DNA of 64,000 nt, from NCBI RefSeq assembly GCF_030758345.1, contig NZ_JAVAMO010000001.1, forward strand, positions 62,001 to 126,000. Reading direction: 5' to 3'. The translations under genes and the position numbers were made by a program. This stretch comes from Ruegeria discodermiae. Lineage in GTDB: Bacteria; Pseudomonadota; Alphaproteobacteria; Rhodobacterales; Rhodobacteraceae. Shown here one piece after another: positions 51,506 to 60,677 of this stretch. Each line of letters starts with the position of its first letter. Within the stretch, counting starts at the first letter, position 1. The notes below the pieces were generated by a model. That model saw nothing but the letters and a program-made list of their open reading frames with translations. It made no database searches and was not told where the DNA came from.

Positions 51506-54292
51506 TCAAGTCATTTTTGAAAGCAGTTTTTCGGTATCCAGGATGCCATTGCCGAAACCGGGATTGTGAATGGGCGAAAAGTTCTGTGTCGTGTGCTTGA
51601 GCTGCTGCTGAAGCTGCACAGCATTGGAGTGCCGTACGCCTGCCTGCGTCTGCGCCGAGAATACAAGCGCCAATGCGCCGGTGACATGCGGGGCGGCCAT
51701 GCTGGTGCCGCTTTTTGAAACGGCGGCGTCGGTGCTATCGGCGGCCCTTGCCGCCACGATCATCTCACCGGGCGCGCAGAGTTCCGGCTTAGGGCGACCG
51801 TCCCGGGTCAGACCAAGCGACGACATCTCCAGAAGTTTCATCGGAAATTCGGAGTTGCAGGCACCAACCGTCACGACCGAGTTTGCCGTGCCCGGCACGC
51901 TCAGGGTCATTTTCCGGTCCGGGTGCAGGAACCGGATCGACCGCTGCCGGACCCGCTCGGCCCAGATTTGGACCATGCCGTTGCGGCTGAACATTTGTCG
52001 TCCAACCATCTCCAGCCGCCAGACGCCCGGCAGAATGCTCTGAGCCCGTTTTTCGATCGTGATGGCCAACCGGTTGTGCCCGTTGTCGCTATGACCTTCG
52101 GACAGAGAAAGGCGGAAGTGATTGCCGTTGTGTTCAAGGCTGCTGTCGGGGTGGCTAAAATCGACCGGTCCGATTTCATCGTTCAACGGGCTTATGAGCT
52201 TGAAGCTGATGTCGTCACCGGGCTCGAACCAGGCTTCCAGATAGTCACGGCGGCGCGCGTTGTCATCGGTTTGCCACTCGATATCAACGGCGGCGCCCAG
52301 GGCCGCCTGGGCCGATGCGTGGCCTGCGTGATTGCGCTCGTTTCCGGCGGATTTCACGATGACGATACCCGGATCACGCCCACCGCCGGTGACGCCGTCA
52401 AAGGCCGCTTCAAGCGTGGTTTGCCCGTCATGCGCACCGGCATTCATGCCGAGACTGACATTGATCGCGATTGGATGGGCGGCTTGGCTCACCGCTGTGC
52501 CGCCAAGTGAGGCACGTTTGAGAAAGGCAAGTGCGTCGACATGGCTGGCAGAGTAGCCGATGCTGTTCGGTTCGCTTGGGTTGTCGGGATCACTGGAATT
52601 ATGGGCGGACACGACGAGGATTTTCGCTTCGGGCGCCATGCCGTCGCCAACATCAGCGAATTTGCGGCCCGCTGCGATGCTGGCAACATGGGTGCCGTGG
52701 CCGCTGAGTTCGTCGCGCAACCCGCGGGGCGGGGCGGTGCCGTGATCCTTGTGTTGTTGGCGGAAACCCTCAATGTCACCGGCCAGATAAAGCGTGCCGT
52801 AGTCCTGCGTGAAGGCTGCTGGATCAACGTCTTTTGGCGTGGGGCCGGTGTCATCGCGTTGCAGCCAGACACCAAGGATGCGCGAGTTTCCGTCGCTGTC
52901 GTTGAACGCCTCGTGCAGGATGTCGATGCCCGTATCGATCACGCCGACGATGGCTTCGCTCCCCTTTTCCGGCAAATCCGGTCGCGTGTGAATCGCCGTG
53001 CCCTTTACATGCGGCACCGAAACGCTCACGTCTTCGACGCCAGCCTCGCGACTGGCATCGACCGACAAGACCATCGGGTCGCTGGACATATTCTCAACGC
53101 CCCTGTGGGTGGCTGAGACCGAACCGATATTTCCCACGATCGAGCGAAGCGTCACACCATCAGGCGGCGACCACATCTGAGAGGCCAGACGCACAAGATA
53201 GGTGGCTTCGACCTCCTGGAAGGATTCGACTCCAAAATCCTCCACGGCGAAGTTCTCGTCCTCTGGATCGATGGGTTCCTCTGCAATCGTGGCTTCCAAT
53301 GAGAATTGCGCGGAGCGGCGGGCAAGGAACGTCTCGTGCACGCCCTGAAGCGATATCTCCGTCGCCGCCCGCGCGTTCACCTCAGCAAGATAGGCATCGA
53401 TCTTGTGTGCGCTGACTCCGGCAACAATCCCCTCGACGCTGGTTTCCAGAAGTTCTTCCTGGTCTATGGGGGCACTTTCGATCCCGAAATCATCTTCCTC
53501 CAGCGTTTGAGCTTCAATTTGTTCGCGCACAGCATTTATCTGATCTTGCATCTCGTGGAATTTGGTTTCGCTGAGTTGCGTGGTGTCCTCGTCTTCTCCG
53601 GCATCAACTGACTCGGCCATCAGGTCGAATTCTTCTGCCAAGGGATCATCAAGAGCGCTGTCCATACCTGTGAAATGCCTGCGAATGCCTGCATGCCGGT
53701 AGCCGGGCGGCACCCGTGTGACGATGTCGTTGCGGTTCACGAACCGCTGGAAATTTCGGCCAAATTGGGCGTTCACCAACTTGGCGGGACGGCGACCCAA
53801 AAGTCGCGGCTGGCCAAAAGTCATGAGGCCCGCAATCTCCCGATCCCGGTGCGTCAGGGCGGCGATCAGAGCCAGCGCACCTCCGAGGCTGTGACCGGTG
53901 AACCACAAGGCGCGACCCTGCGAGCTTTCGACCGCATTCGCAATGATCGGCGCAACCGCGTCGTAAGCGTCAAGAAATCCCGCGTGCAGCGACCCGTTGA
54001 AAGCATCGACCTGTCTTGGCAAAATTTGCAGGTTGCCCAGCCAATCGGCCGTGCTGTCAGTGCCTCGAAAGGCGATGACTGTCACTTGATCGTTGTTGAG
54101 GATGAGCCCTTGCGAGTCTTCCACGTCGAAAGGCTCCGCCGACATCGACCATTCGCCATTGGCAAGGTTCGCGGCATGATCGCCCGGCAGGTACGCGGCC
54201 TTGCAGGCCGAAACGAGGGCAAGGGCGGAACGCCATGAGAATTCAGAGTTGTCCAGAAGCCATTCTGGGCGGAAACGAAAACTAATCGGCAT
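51506..54292 (-). CDS. Lipase (class 3)-subtilase (S8) fusion protein
   Basis: The 928 residues lack a signal peptide. Residues about 25-210 form a class 3 lipase: oxyanion IAFRGTDS, nucleophile S135 in FTGHSLGGAL, D189 (NRNDIVTRVPP) and H200. An acidic helical linker (210-365) follows, then a subtilase domain (about 445-915) with D453 (GVIDTGID), H532 (GHGTHVASIAAG), oxyanion N651 (KSAGN) and S864 (SGTSMAAPHVTG), carrying an insert between N651 and S864. Both active sites look complete. A cytosolic enzyme with both lipid- and protein-cleaving modules is a strong candidate for a cell-killing or self-activated effector. It is divergent from the TIR gene across about 620 bp. Confidence 0.88.
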   Translation of the reverse strand: MPISFRFRPEWLLDNSEFSWRSALALVSACKAAYLPGDHAANLANGEWSMSAEPFDVEDSQGLILNNDQVTVIAFRGTDSTADWLGNLQILPRQVDAFNGSLHAGFLDAYDAVAPIIANAVESSQGRALWFTGHSLGGALALIAALTHRDREIAGLMTFGQPRLLGRRPAKLVNAQFGRNFQRFVNRNDIVTRVPPGYRHAGIRRHFTGMDSALDDPLAEEFDLMAESVDAGEDEDTTQLSETKFHEMQDQINAVREQIEAQTLEEDDFGIESAPIDQEELLETSVEGIVAGVSAHKIDAYLAEVNARAATEISLQGVHETFLARRSAQFSLEATIAEEPIDPEDENFAVEDFGVESFQEVEATYLVRLASQMWSPPDGVTLRSIVGNIGSVSATHRGVENMSSDPMVLSVDASREAGVEDVSVSVPHVKGTAIHTRPDLPEKGSEAIVGVIDTGIDILHEAFNDSDGNSRILGVWLQRDDTGPTPKDVDPAAFTQDYGTLYLAGDIEGFRQQHKDHGTAPPRGLRDELSGHGTHVASIAAGRKFADVGDGMAPEAKILVVSAHNSSDPDNPSEPNSIGYSASHVDALAFLKRASLGGTAVSQAAHPIAINVSLGMNAGAHDGQTTLEAAFDGVTGGGRDPGIVIVKSAGNERNHAGHASAQAALGAAVDIEWQTDDNARRRDYLEAWFEPGDDISFKLISPLNDEIGPVDFSHPDSSLEHNGNHFRLSLSEGHSDNGHNRLAITIEKRAQSILPGVWRLEMVGRQMFSRNGMVQIWAERVRQRSIRFLHPDRKMTLSVPGTANSVVTVGACNSEFPMKLLEMSSLGLTRDGRPKPELCAPGEMIVAARAADSTDAAVSKSGTSMAAPHVTGALALVFSAQTQAGVRHSNAVQLQQQLKHTTQNFSPIHNPGFGNGILDTEKLLSKMT

Positions 54293-54914
54293 GTGATATC
54301 TCGCAAATTGTTATTTGAACAAAACCACTTGGGCATCATAAAAAGGTCGCACCGAATTTGCGCAGATACCCCGTGCGCGATATTTCGACCCCAAAACTGA
54401 AGAAACAAAAAACTGGTCGCTGAATGCCTGTAGCCTAGCAAACTTTGCCCTGCGAATGAAGTCTGTTGCGCATCGCGTGCCGATGGCCCCATGTAGAGCT
54501 TGGGAAGTTCGCAGTTCCAAGTGTATCCTAAAGCACTTTGATAACGTTGCGATTTGAAGGGGGTTCCCCGGCAAATTTGGCTGCGCATGCGGGCTTCGAC
54601 CGGGAGCTGGTGACGCCGGACACGGACATCGCGTTCTTTGAATTGCGCGATAGCCTGGAGGATGGCGAAGATGTTTTCGCGCATCACTCTGCAATGGCGG
54701 GCCCGTTGCAACGCTTCGGTTTCACGCAAAAAATTAGACGCCGGTTGCCACCATACGCCGACGGGCAAAGCTAAGGTATCAGTGACAGGATTGGCGCGCA
54801 TACCGCCCGGCTATCATGCTGGATTCACGCGGTGAATCCTGCGCGTGATTTGCGCAACAAGGGCACGGCTGCCGAAGCTGACAGCCACATCCCTTCGCTC
54901 ACCACAAAAAAATC
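54293..54914. promoter_or_regulatory. Long divergent intergenic region between lipase-subtilase and TIR genes
   Basis: About 620 bp with no convincing gene: short frames on both strands show no family resemblance and no ribosome-binding sites. It must hold the promoters of both divergent units. A perfect inverted repeat GGATTCAC-GCG-GTGAATCC lies at 54821-54839, about 75 bp before the first possible TIR start. Confidence 0.45.
54821..54839. promoter_or_regulatory. Perfect inverted repeat upstream of the TIR gene
   Basis: GGATTCAC and GTGAATCC flank GCG. No T-run follows; it may be an operator controlling the TIR-STAND operon. Confidence 0.4.
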
Positions 54915-56519
54915 TTGATTGATAACATTATCTTGGCCAACATGTTCAGACATTATTTGACGCATTCCAAACTATGCCCGGCTCAAGTCGCTTTCTATTG
55001 GAAAGGTGCCGATGTGACATTTAGTAACCATGTTTTCATAAGCTATGCGCACAGCGACAACGATCCCAAGATCGGGTCCTGGGTGAGTTCTTTTCACGAA
55101 CTTCTGGAAGCATATCTGGAATCCACACTCAAACGCACAAAGCCGGTTATCTGGCGCGACAAGAGATTGTCGGACAACGAAGTTTTTGACAAATCGATTA
55201 CTGAAAACTTGGCTCAGAGCGCCGTGATGGTTGCGATTGTCACGGATAACTACGTTGAGTCGCCTTGGTGTCAGCGCGAAGCTCAAGAGTTTTGTGAGCA
55301 TGCGGAAAAGACGATCGGTCTCGCGCCAAAAAACCTGCTTCGAGTGTTCAAAGTTATCAAACGTCCAACCGAGTCCGAAGCAACGCTGCCCAAGCCGATG
55401 CGGAACATCACTGGCACGCAGTTCTTCATCCGGATGAGCAACGAAGAGCGCGAGAGCGACGACGAGAATGATCGGGCCTTTGAACTGAACCCTGAATTCG
55501 GGGAACCGTTTGCTCAAAAACTCAAACTGAAGGTGAGCCGGCTTGCTCAGGATATCTCCATTGTTCTGAAAGAGCTTGAGCCTGCGAACGAAGCAGGCGC
55601 GCCAACGAGCCGCCCGGATGACGACAAACCGACGGTATACCTGGCGCAAACCGGCGAAGACCGCCTCGAAGATTATGCCACGCTCCGCAGCGAGCTATTG
55701 CAACGCGGCTACAGGGTTGTTCCCAATGGGGTGCTGCCTTCGACCGAAGCGGAATGCAGAGCAAAAGTCGAAGAGTTGATGGCCACGGCCAGTCTGTCCG
55801 TGCAGTTGATGGGAACCCGATCGGGCGCCCTGCCGGGAGGGGAAGGCGCGGATTCCATTTCGGTCATCCAGAATGAGTTTGCAGTGCAACGTGGCCGGGC
55901 CCTGCGCCGCGTCGTTTCGCTGCCCCGATGGATGGCAGATGCCGCCGTTGGTGAGCAGCACAAGGAATTCCTGACCGGCATGCTTTCGAACGCTGAGCTT
56001 CAAGGCGACTGCGATCTGATTGGCGCTGACCTTGAGGTTGTTAAAACCGCGATGCTTTCGGCCTTGTCTGATATCGAACGGGGCGTGCTGAAACCGGCTA
56101 AGGTGAGCGCGGTCAAATCGATATATGTCATATTCGATCGCGCTGATCTGGCAGCCAGCAAACCGCTGAGAACGGCGTTGGAAGAACACGTGACTGTCTT
56201 AAAATCGGCGTTCTCGGGAGAGCCAGATGCGGTCCGCGAAGCCAACATCCAAAATCTTGCGGCCTGTGACGGCGTGGTGATCTTTTACGGAAGCGGCAGT
56301 GACGGATGGAAGGCGGCTGTTGATGGGGACTTGCTGCGAGCCTTGGCGTTTCGCGAAGGGCGACCGTTCAAGATACAGGCGACATGGCTTGATGGCGAAT
56401 TAACCGAAGACAAAGAGGACCTTCTGGGGGGGCCTAATGTGATTGAGTCCGGGAGTGAATTCGACCCCCGCATGATTATGCCAATCATAGAAGCCCTGAA
56501 CGAGCCGGATGATGGCTAG
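54915..56519 (+). CDS. TIR-domain protein with two further TIR-like domains
   Basis: Start is uncertain: TTG 54915, ATG 54942 or GTG 55014 (the last has GGAAAGG before it and begins just ahead of the TIR domain). Numbering from 54915: a TIR domain at about 36-190 (HVFISYAHSDND, VIWRDKRLSDNEVF, and SPWCQRE122AQEF with Glu where NADase TIRs have the catalytic residue). A second flavodoxin-like TIR-related domain spans about 240-390 (VYLAQTGEDRLEDYATLRSE) and a third about 400-530 (IYVIFDRADLAASKPLRTAL, then VVIFYGSGS). It overlaps the STAND NTPase gene by 11 nt. TIR proteins in such pairs cut NAD+ or make signalling nucleotides on NTPase activation. Confidence 0.85.
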   Translation: MIDNIILANMFRHYLTHSKLCPAQVAFYWKGADVTFSNHVFISYAHSDNDPKIGSWVSSFHELLEAYLESTLKRTKPVIWRDKRLSDNEVFDKSITENLAQSAVMVAIVTDNYVESPWCQREAQEFCEHAEKTIGLAPKNLLRVFKVIKRPTESEATLPKPMRNITGTQFFIRMSNEERESDDENDRAFELNPEFGEPFAQKLKLKVSRLAQDISIVLKELEPANEAGAPTSRPDDDKPTVYLAQTGEDRLEDYATLRSELLQRGYRVVPNGVLPSTEAECRAKVEELMATASLSVQLMGTRSGALPGGEGADSISVIQNEFAVQRGRALRRVVSLPRWMADAAVGEQHKEFLTGMLSNAELQGDCDLIGADLEVVKTAMLSALSDIERGVLKPAKVSAVKSIYVIFDRADLAASKPLRTALEEHVTVLKSAFSGEPDAVREANIQNLAACDGVVIFYGSGSDGWKAAVDGDLLRALAFREGRPFKIQATWLDGELTEDKEDLLGGPNVIESGSEFDPRMIMPIIEALNEPDDG

Positions 56520-59500
56520 GCTACAGAACCGTCGAAATCGCAATCCGTTTCCGGGATTGCGACCGTTTCGCCCGGACGAAGAACACCTGTTCTTTGGACG
56601 GGAGCGGCAGGTTGACCGGATGGTGGCCAAATTATCGGTACACCGGTTTCTGGCCGTTGTCGGCGGATCGGGCAGCGGCAAGTCATCGCTGGTGAATTGT
56701 GGATTACAGCCCGCACTGCATCGGGGCTACATGGCCAATGCGGGGGCCAAATGGCGCATGGCGACGTTCCGCCCGGGCAGCGACCCAATAGGTGCCTTGG
56801 CAAGGTCCCTAGCCAAGCCGGGGGTTCTTTTTGATCGCCCCAGGAAGGGCATGCTGACGACACGGGATCTGATCGAAACAACATTGCGATTGGGCAGCCT
56901 CGGTCTTGTGCAAATGGTGGAGCGGGCGGACCTTCCCGAGGGAACGCAACTGCTTATCATAGCCGATCAGTTTGAAGAGCTTTTTCGCTACAACGCAGAT
57001 CAGGATCGTGCTGGCGATCCCGAAAACGATCTGGATCACCTTTCTTTTGTGCGGCTCCTGCTGGAAGCGGCCGCTCAGACCGCTGTGCCAATCTACGTTG
57101 TGCTTACGATGCGTTCCGATTTTCTGGGAGATTGTGTTCAGTTTTCCGGCCTCCCAGAAGCGATCAATGAAGGGCAATATCTGGTTCCGAGATTGTCGCG
57201 AGATCAGATTCGCGCAGCGATCACAGGACCGGCGCATGTCGGGGGTGGGGTGATTGACCCTGTTCTCGTCACGCGGCTGCTTAACGATGTCGGGGACAAT
57301 CCGGACCAGCTGTCAATTCTTCAGCATGCCATGAACCGTACCTGGGCTCATTGGAAAAACGAGCGTCACGCCGAGGGCAAGCTGATGCTCGAAGACTATC
57401 TGGCGATTGGTACGATGAAACGCGCGCTGAATGAGCACGCTGAAAAAGCCTATCACGAGTTGGATCGTCCTGCGCAAAAACTCTGCGAAAAGGTTTTTAA
57501 GACTCTGACGGATGTCGGTACGGATGCGCGCGGTATTCGGCGCATGACACGATTAGATCGCTTGTCCGCCGTTACCGGGGCGTCGATCGAACAGTTGGGC
57601 GAAGTGTTTGCGGTCTTTCGAAAGCCAAGCCGATCCTTTTTGATGCCGCCTGAAGGAGAGACACTTGCTCCGGACTCCGACATCGATATATCGCACGAGA
57701 GCCTGATGCGATTGTGGAAGCGGCTTCGAAACTGGGCGCAGGAAGAGGCGCACTCGGCCAAGACCTTTCAGGATCTTCGCGAGCGGTCAGAACAATTTGC
57801 AGCCGAGGAAGCGGGCCATTTGCGTGAACCTGAACTCGGGTTCGCGTTGCGATGGCGCGATCGCGTTGAACCAACGCCTGCATGGGCCGATCTGTATGGC
57901 GGTGGTTTTGCCGCCGCGATGGATTATCTCGATGACAGTTACGCCGTGGAATGTCACCAACTGGCGAAGCGAAAGGGGCGAAAGAGGCGCAACCGGCTGT
58001 TGATCATCGGAGCCCTGATCGCTTCGCTTCCCGCCGCCGCCGTCGGGATTGTGACCCAATTTGTTGCTGCCCAAGAGCAATATCAGGCCTCCACGGCCTT
58101 GCAGGAAGATCTGCACTATCTGACCGAATACTGCTCCGGCCAGTCGAGCTACTTGCCTGCCCGAGTGGAGAGGGACACTTATCTAAGCGACAAGCCGGGC
58201 TCGAACCCGATGAAGGCCATTCGGGAACAATGCGATGGCGATCCAGAGACGCAACCTTTTGCACCGTTTCTGAAGTTTGTGCAGGACGGCGCGATATCCG
58301 AGGCGAGCCACTTGTTGAAAGTGATGAGTGCGGAACAAGCCATTCCTGCGCGCCAGGTTCTGGAACTGTTGGCTGACATGCAGTTTTCGGGGATTGAAGC
58401 GGAGCGGGTTTGCCTGAATGTCCTTTTCGAAAGCCTCCTTGACCGCAACAAGGCCGAAGCTGAGACATCGGACAAAAAGAATCGACAGGACTGGGAACGC
58501 TGCGACTACGCGCCGCGAGACTATGTGCACCCTGTTCACCGGTCCATTCACGCGCATTTTGCAGAAGTTGAACTGGCATTGGTGACGGGCGGCGAATGGT
58601 ATTATCTGAAAGGATTTTCGAGCTCTATTCCCACCAAGCGCAGGGTGGAAACGCATACGCCTCATTTGCCGGAATGGTTCTGGGACAGAGAACGGGATCA
58701 TTCGCGGATCTCGGATGAGGACGACGACACCGTATGGTTTTATCGCAGGATGGAGGTGGCCTCGCGGAAAGTGTCATTGTTCCAAAAGTTGCGCGAGCCG
58801 GTTGAACCCTACATCGGTGTGGTCCTGATGCTATTTGCCTGGCCCATTTGGTGGTTTTGGCGACGCAGACAGGACAGGCAGGATATCCCTTCGAGCGTGC
58901 AGGTGAGTACGATCCGGCGCTCTCTGGCCACCATATTTGACATCGGCATCGCGGGGGCGGTCGGACTGGTGGTCGGAGGTACGGTTTTTGCGACCCCCAC
59001 GCTTTTTGGCGGCGAGTTGGTACTGGCCAACACGGCATTCCCGGTCTTTGTCGGGAGTATAGCTGCATATCTGTATTTTGTGTTCTGTGATGCCATTCTG
59101 GTTCGCTACCGCCGATCTCTCGGGAAAGCGGCATTTGATTTGCGCCCGGTTTACATGGTCGGGAAAAACCGCGGTGATATCGGGCTATTGGCATCTGCGC
59201 GGCGCAATACCGTCAAGCTGGTTGCGCTGTGTGTGAGCGCGGTGCTCTTCGTAACTCTGGTTGGAATTTTGAACGTTGACTTCAACGTCGGCATGGGACC
59301 GAGCCTAATGGTCTTTATCTATTTTGCCTGCCTGATCGGTGTTGTGAGGATGTCAGTCGGACTTCACCGATGGCGTAACAACATGGAAGAGGACGAACTC
59401 CTGCAAACGATCCCGAGGCGACGGGTCATCGGCAAGCGACTTATCTGGATTTCGCCTGCGGTCATTTTGGTTCTTTCGCTGCTAAGCGGGCTGATAACCC

Positions 59501-59724
59501 CTGTCCTTATTCTGATATTATTGGTACTGCTTTTTGTCGCTTGGCTAATCATAACTTGGCCCTTCATACTGACTTTGGTGAGAGGCCGGGACATGCTGCC
59601 GACAACGGTAATCGATGCCGACAGCCAAGAATCGCTCTTGATTGACGCCCCGGAGAGATACCGGGAATCACACATGCCGAAGGCGCGTGTCGATAGAGGA
59701 TCAGTGGCGGCTGTCTCTGTCTGA
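56509..59724 (+). CDS. Membrane-anchored STAND NTPase with C-terminal RDD domain
   Basis: ATG 56509 (or 56512) overlaps the TIR gene's stop. The 1071 residues begin NPFPGLRPFRPDEEHLFFGR, the hallmark entry to nSTAND1-type NTPases, with Walker A GGSGSGKSS (52-60) and Walker B LLIIADQFEEL (148-158), followed by a winged-helix-like region to about 480. A TM helix lies near 495-518, a periplasm-facing segment at 520-760, another TM near 765-785, and an RDD-type multi-helix membrane domain (about 795-1035; TIRRSLATIFDIGIAG and RYRRSLGKAAFDLRPVY). No WD40 or TPR sensor repeats are seen; the exported middle segment and membrane domain take their place. A likely sensor/switch for the TIR protein. Confidence 0.87.
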   Translation: MMARLQNRRNRNPFPGLRPFRPDEEHLFFGRERQVDRMVAKLSVHRFLAVVGGSGSGKSSLVNCGLQPALHRGYMANAGAKWRMATFRPGSDPIGALARSLAKPGVLFDRPRKGMLTTRDLIETTLRLGSLGLVQMVERADLPEGTQLLIIADQFEELFRYNADQDRAGDPENDLDHLSFVRLLLEAAAQTAVPIYVVLTMRSDFLGDCVQFSGLPEAINEGQYLVPRLSRDQIRAAITGPAHVGGGVIDPVLVTRLLNDVGDNPDQLSILQHAMNRTWAHWKNERHAEGKLMLEDYLAIGTMKRALNEHAEKAYHELDRPAQKLCEKVFKTLTDVGTDARGIRRMTRLDRLSAVTGASIEQLGEVFAVFRKPSRSFLMPPEGETLAPDSDIDISHESLMRLWKRLRNWAQEEAHSAKTFQDLRERSEQFAAEEAGHLREPELGFALRWRDRVEPTPAWADLYGGGFAAAMDYLDDSYAVECHQLAKRKGRKRRNRLLIIGALIASLPAAAVGIVTQFVAAQEQYQASTALQEDLHYLTEYCSGQSSYLPARVERDTYLSDKPGSNPMKAIREQCDGDPETQPFAPFLKFVQDGAISEASHLLKVMSAEQAIPARQVLELLADMQFSGIEAERVCLNVLFESLLDRNKAEAETSDKKNRQDWERCDYAPRDYVHPVHRSIHAHFAEVELALVTGGEWYYLKGFSSSIPTKRRVETHTPHLPEWFWDRERDHSRISDEDDDTVWFYRRMEVASRKVSLFQKLREPVEPYIGVVLMLFAWPIWWFWRRRQDRQDIPSSVQVSTIRRSLATIFDIGIAGAVGLVVGGTVFATPTLFGGELVLANTAFPVFVGSIAAYLYFVFCDAILVRYRRSLGKAAFDLRPVYMVGKNRGDIGLLASARRNTVKLVALCVSAVLFVTLVGILNVDFNVGMGPSLMVFIYFACLIGVVRMSVGLHRWRNNMEEDELLQTIPRRRVIGKRLIWISPAVILVLSLLSGLITPVLILILLVLLFVAWLIITWPFILTLVRGRDMLPTTVIDADSQESLLIDAPERYRESHMPKARVDRGSVAAVSV

Positions 59725-59834
59725 GCAAAGCGAATGGCGCAGCACTGCTTTTTGTCTAGAGCGCGAATGCTTTTGAGCTTGATGCCTGCTGCCCGAATAC
59801 TGGACTAACCGACAATCGCAACCACCCCGGCGCA
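59725..59834. other. Convergent intergenic gap after the STAND gene
   Basis: 110 bp between converging genes. No clear terminator hairpin, attachment-site repeat or copy of the tRNA-Ser 3' end was seen; it is the probable downstream edge of the accessory region. Confidence 0.3.
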
Positions 59835-60677
59835 TCAGGTCAGGCGATAGAACCTCGCGGCTGTCCCGCCAAAGATATTTGCACGATCCGCGTCACTCAG
59901 ATGGCGGGTCAGTGCCTGCGCCGTGTCATGCCAGCTTTTGTAGTCAGATGTCAGCTTGCATACCGGCCAATCGCTACCGAACATGACGCGATCTGCGCCA
60001 AAGGTATCGAGCACGTGCGATGCGAAGGGACGCAGCTTCTCGATCGTCCAATCCGCATCCGCCTCGGTCACCAGACCCGAGAGCTTGCAGAACCCGGATG
60101 TTTGCTCGGCAAGGCGAGACATGCCCTCCGCCCAGCCCGCAAAGGCGTCTTGTCCTGCGCGGTGGTCGCGAATTTGTGGTTTCATGCAGTGATCATAGAC
60201 GACGCGCAGACCGGGGTAGCGCGTCATGAGTGTCAGGAAATTCAGCAGATGTCTGGGAAAGCCCAGGGCATCAAATGTCAGGTCCAGATCCATCAGGACG
60301 CGAAACGCCCATTGAATGTCGTCGCGCAGCATCCAGTTTACGTCGGCAATGTCCTGAATCATCGGCCGCACACCAAGAAACTTCGGATGTGCGGCCAAAC
60401 GGCTCAAATGCTGGTAATGATCTTGGTTCTCAAAATCCACCCAGCCGACAACGCCCTTCACGAATGGCGTCGCATCGGCGAGGCCCAGCATGTATTCGGT
60501 CTCTTCCAGGCTGGCGGCCGCCTGCACCAGCACCGTCCCTTCGATGCCATGCGCGTTAAGGTGCGGGGCCAGGTCAGACGGCGCATACGCGCGGTTCAGC
60601 GTCAGATTGTCCTTGGGCATCCAGTCATAGTCGCCACGCAGGGGTTGCCAGAAATGTTGATGCGCATCGAGCTTCAC
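59835..60677 (-). CDS. Amidohydrolase-family lactonase (L-fuconolactonase / 2-pyrone-4,6-dicarboxylate hydrolase-like)
   Basis: GTG 60677 overlaps the aldo-keto reductase stop by 4 nt (GTGA) and gives the canonical start VKLDAHQHFW, with its metal-binding HxH. The 280 residues are a TIM-barrel amidohydrolase of the COG3618 type, with MFGSDWPVCKL near the end supplying the catalytic Asp. Members open sugar lactones such as L-fuconolactone or L-rhamnonolactone. Coupling to an aldo-keto reductase that can oxidise sugars to lactones fits a dehydrogenase-lactonase pair. Cytosolic. Confidence 0.87.
   Translation of the reverse strand: MKLDAHQHFWQPLRGDYDWMPKDNLTLNRAYAPSDLAPHLNAHGIEGTVLVQAAASLEETEYMLGLADATPFVKGVVGWVDFENQDHYQHLSRLAAHPKFLGVRPMIQDIADVNWMLRDDIQWAFRVLMDLDLTFDALGFPRHLLNFLTLMTRYPGLRVVYDHCMKPQIRDHRAGQDAFAGWAEGMSRLAEQTSGFCKLSGLVTEADADWTIEKLRPFASHVLDTFGADRVMFGSDWPVCKLTSDYKSWHDTAQALTRHLSDADRANIFGGTAARFYRLT

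Noticed and set aside
54538-54774. 78-codon plus-strand frame in the divergent gap
   Set aside because: No ribosome-binding site, no motif; not strong enough to call a gene.
54082-54801. Minus-strand frame spanning the lipase-subtilase start and the divergent gap
   Set aside because: It overlaps the 5' end of the fusion gene in another frame, has no ribosome-binding site, and shows no recognisable domain.
59725-59834. Possible right attachment site of the tRNA-Ser island
   Set aside because: No copy of the T-arm/acceptor sequence (GGGTTCGAATCCC...) could be found here or in other intergenic regions by eye.
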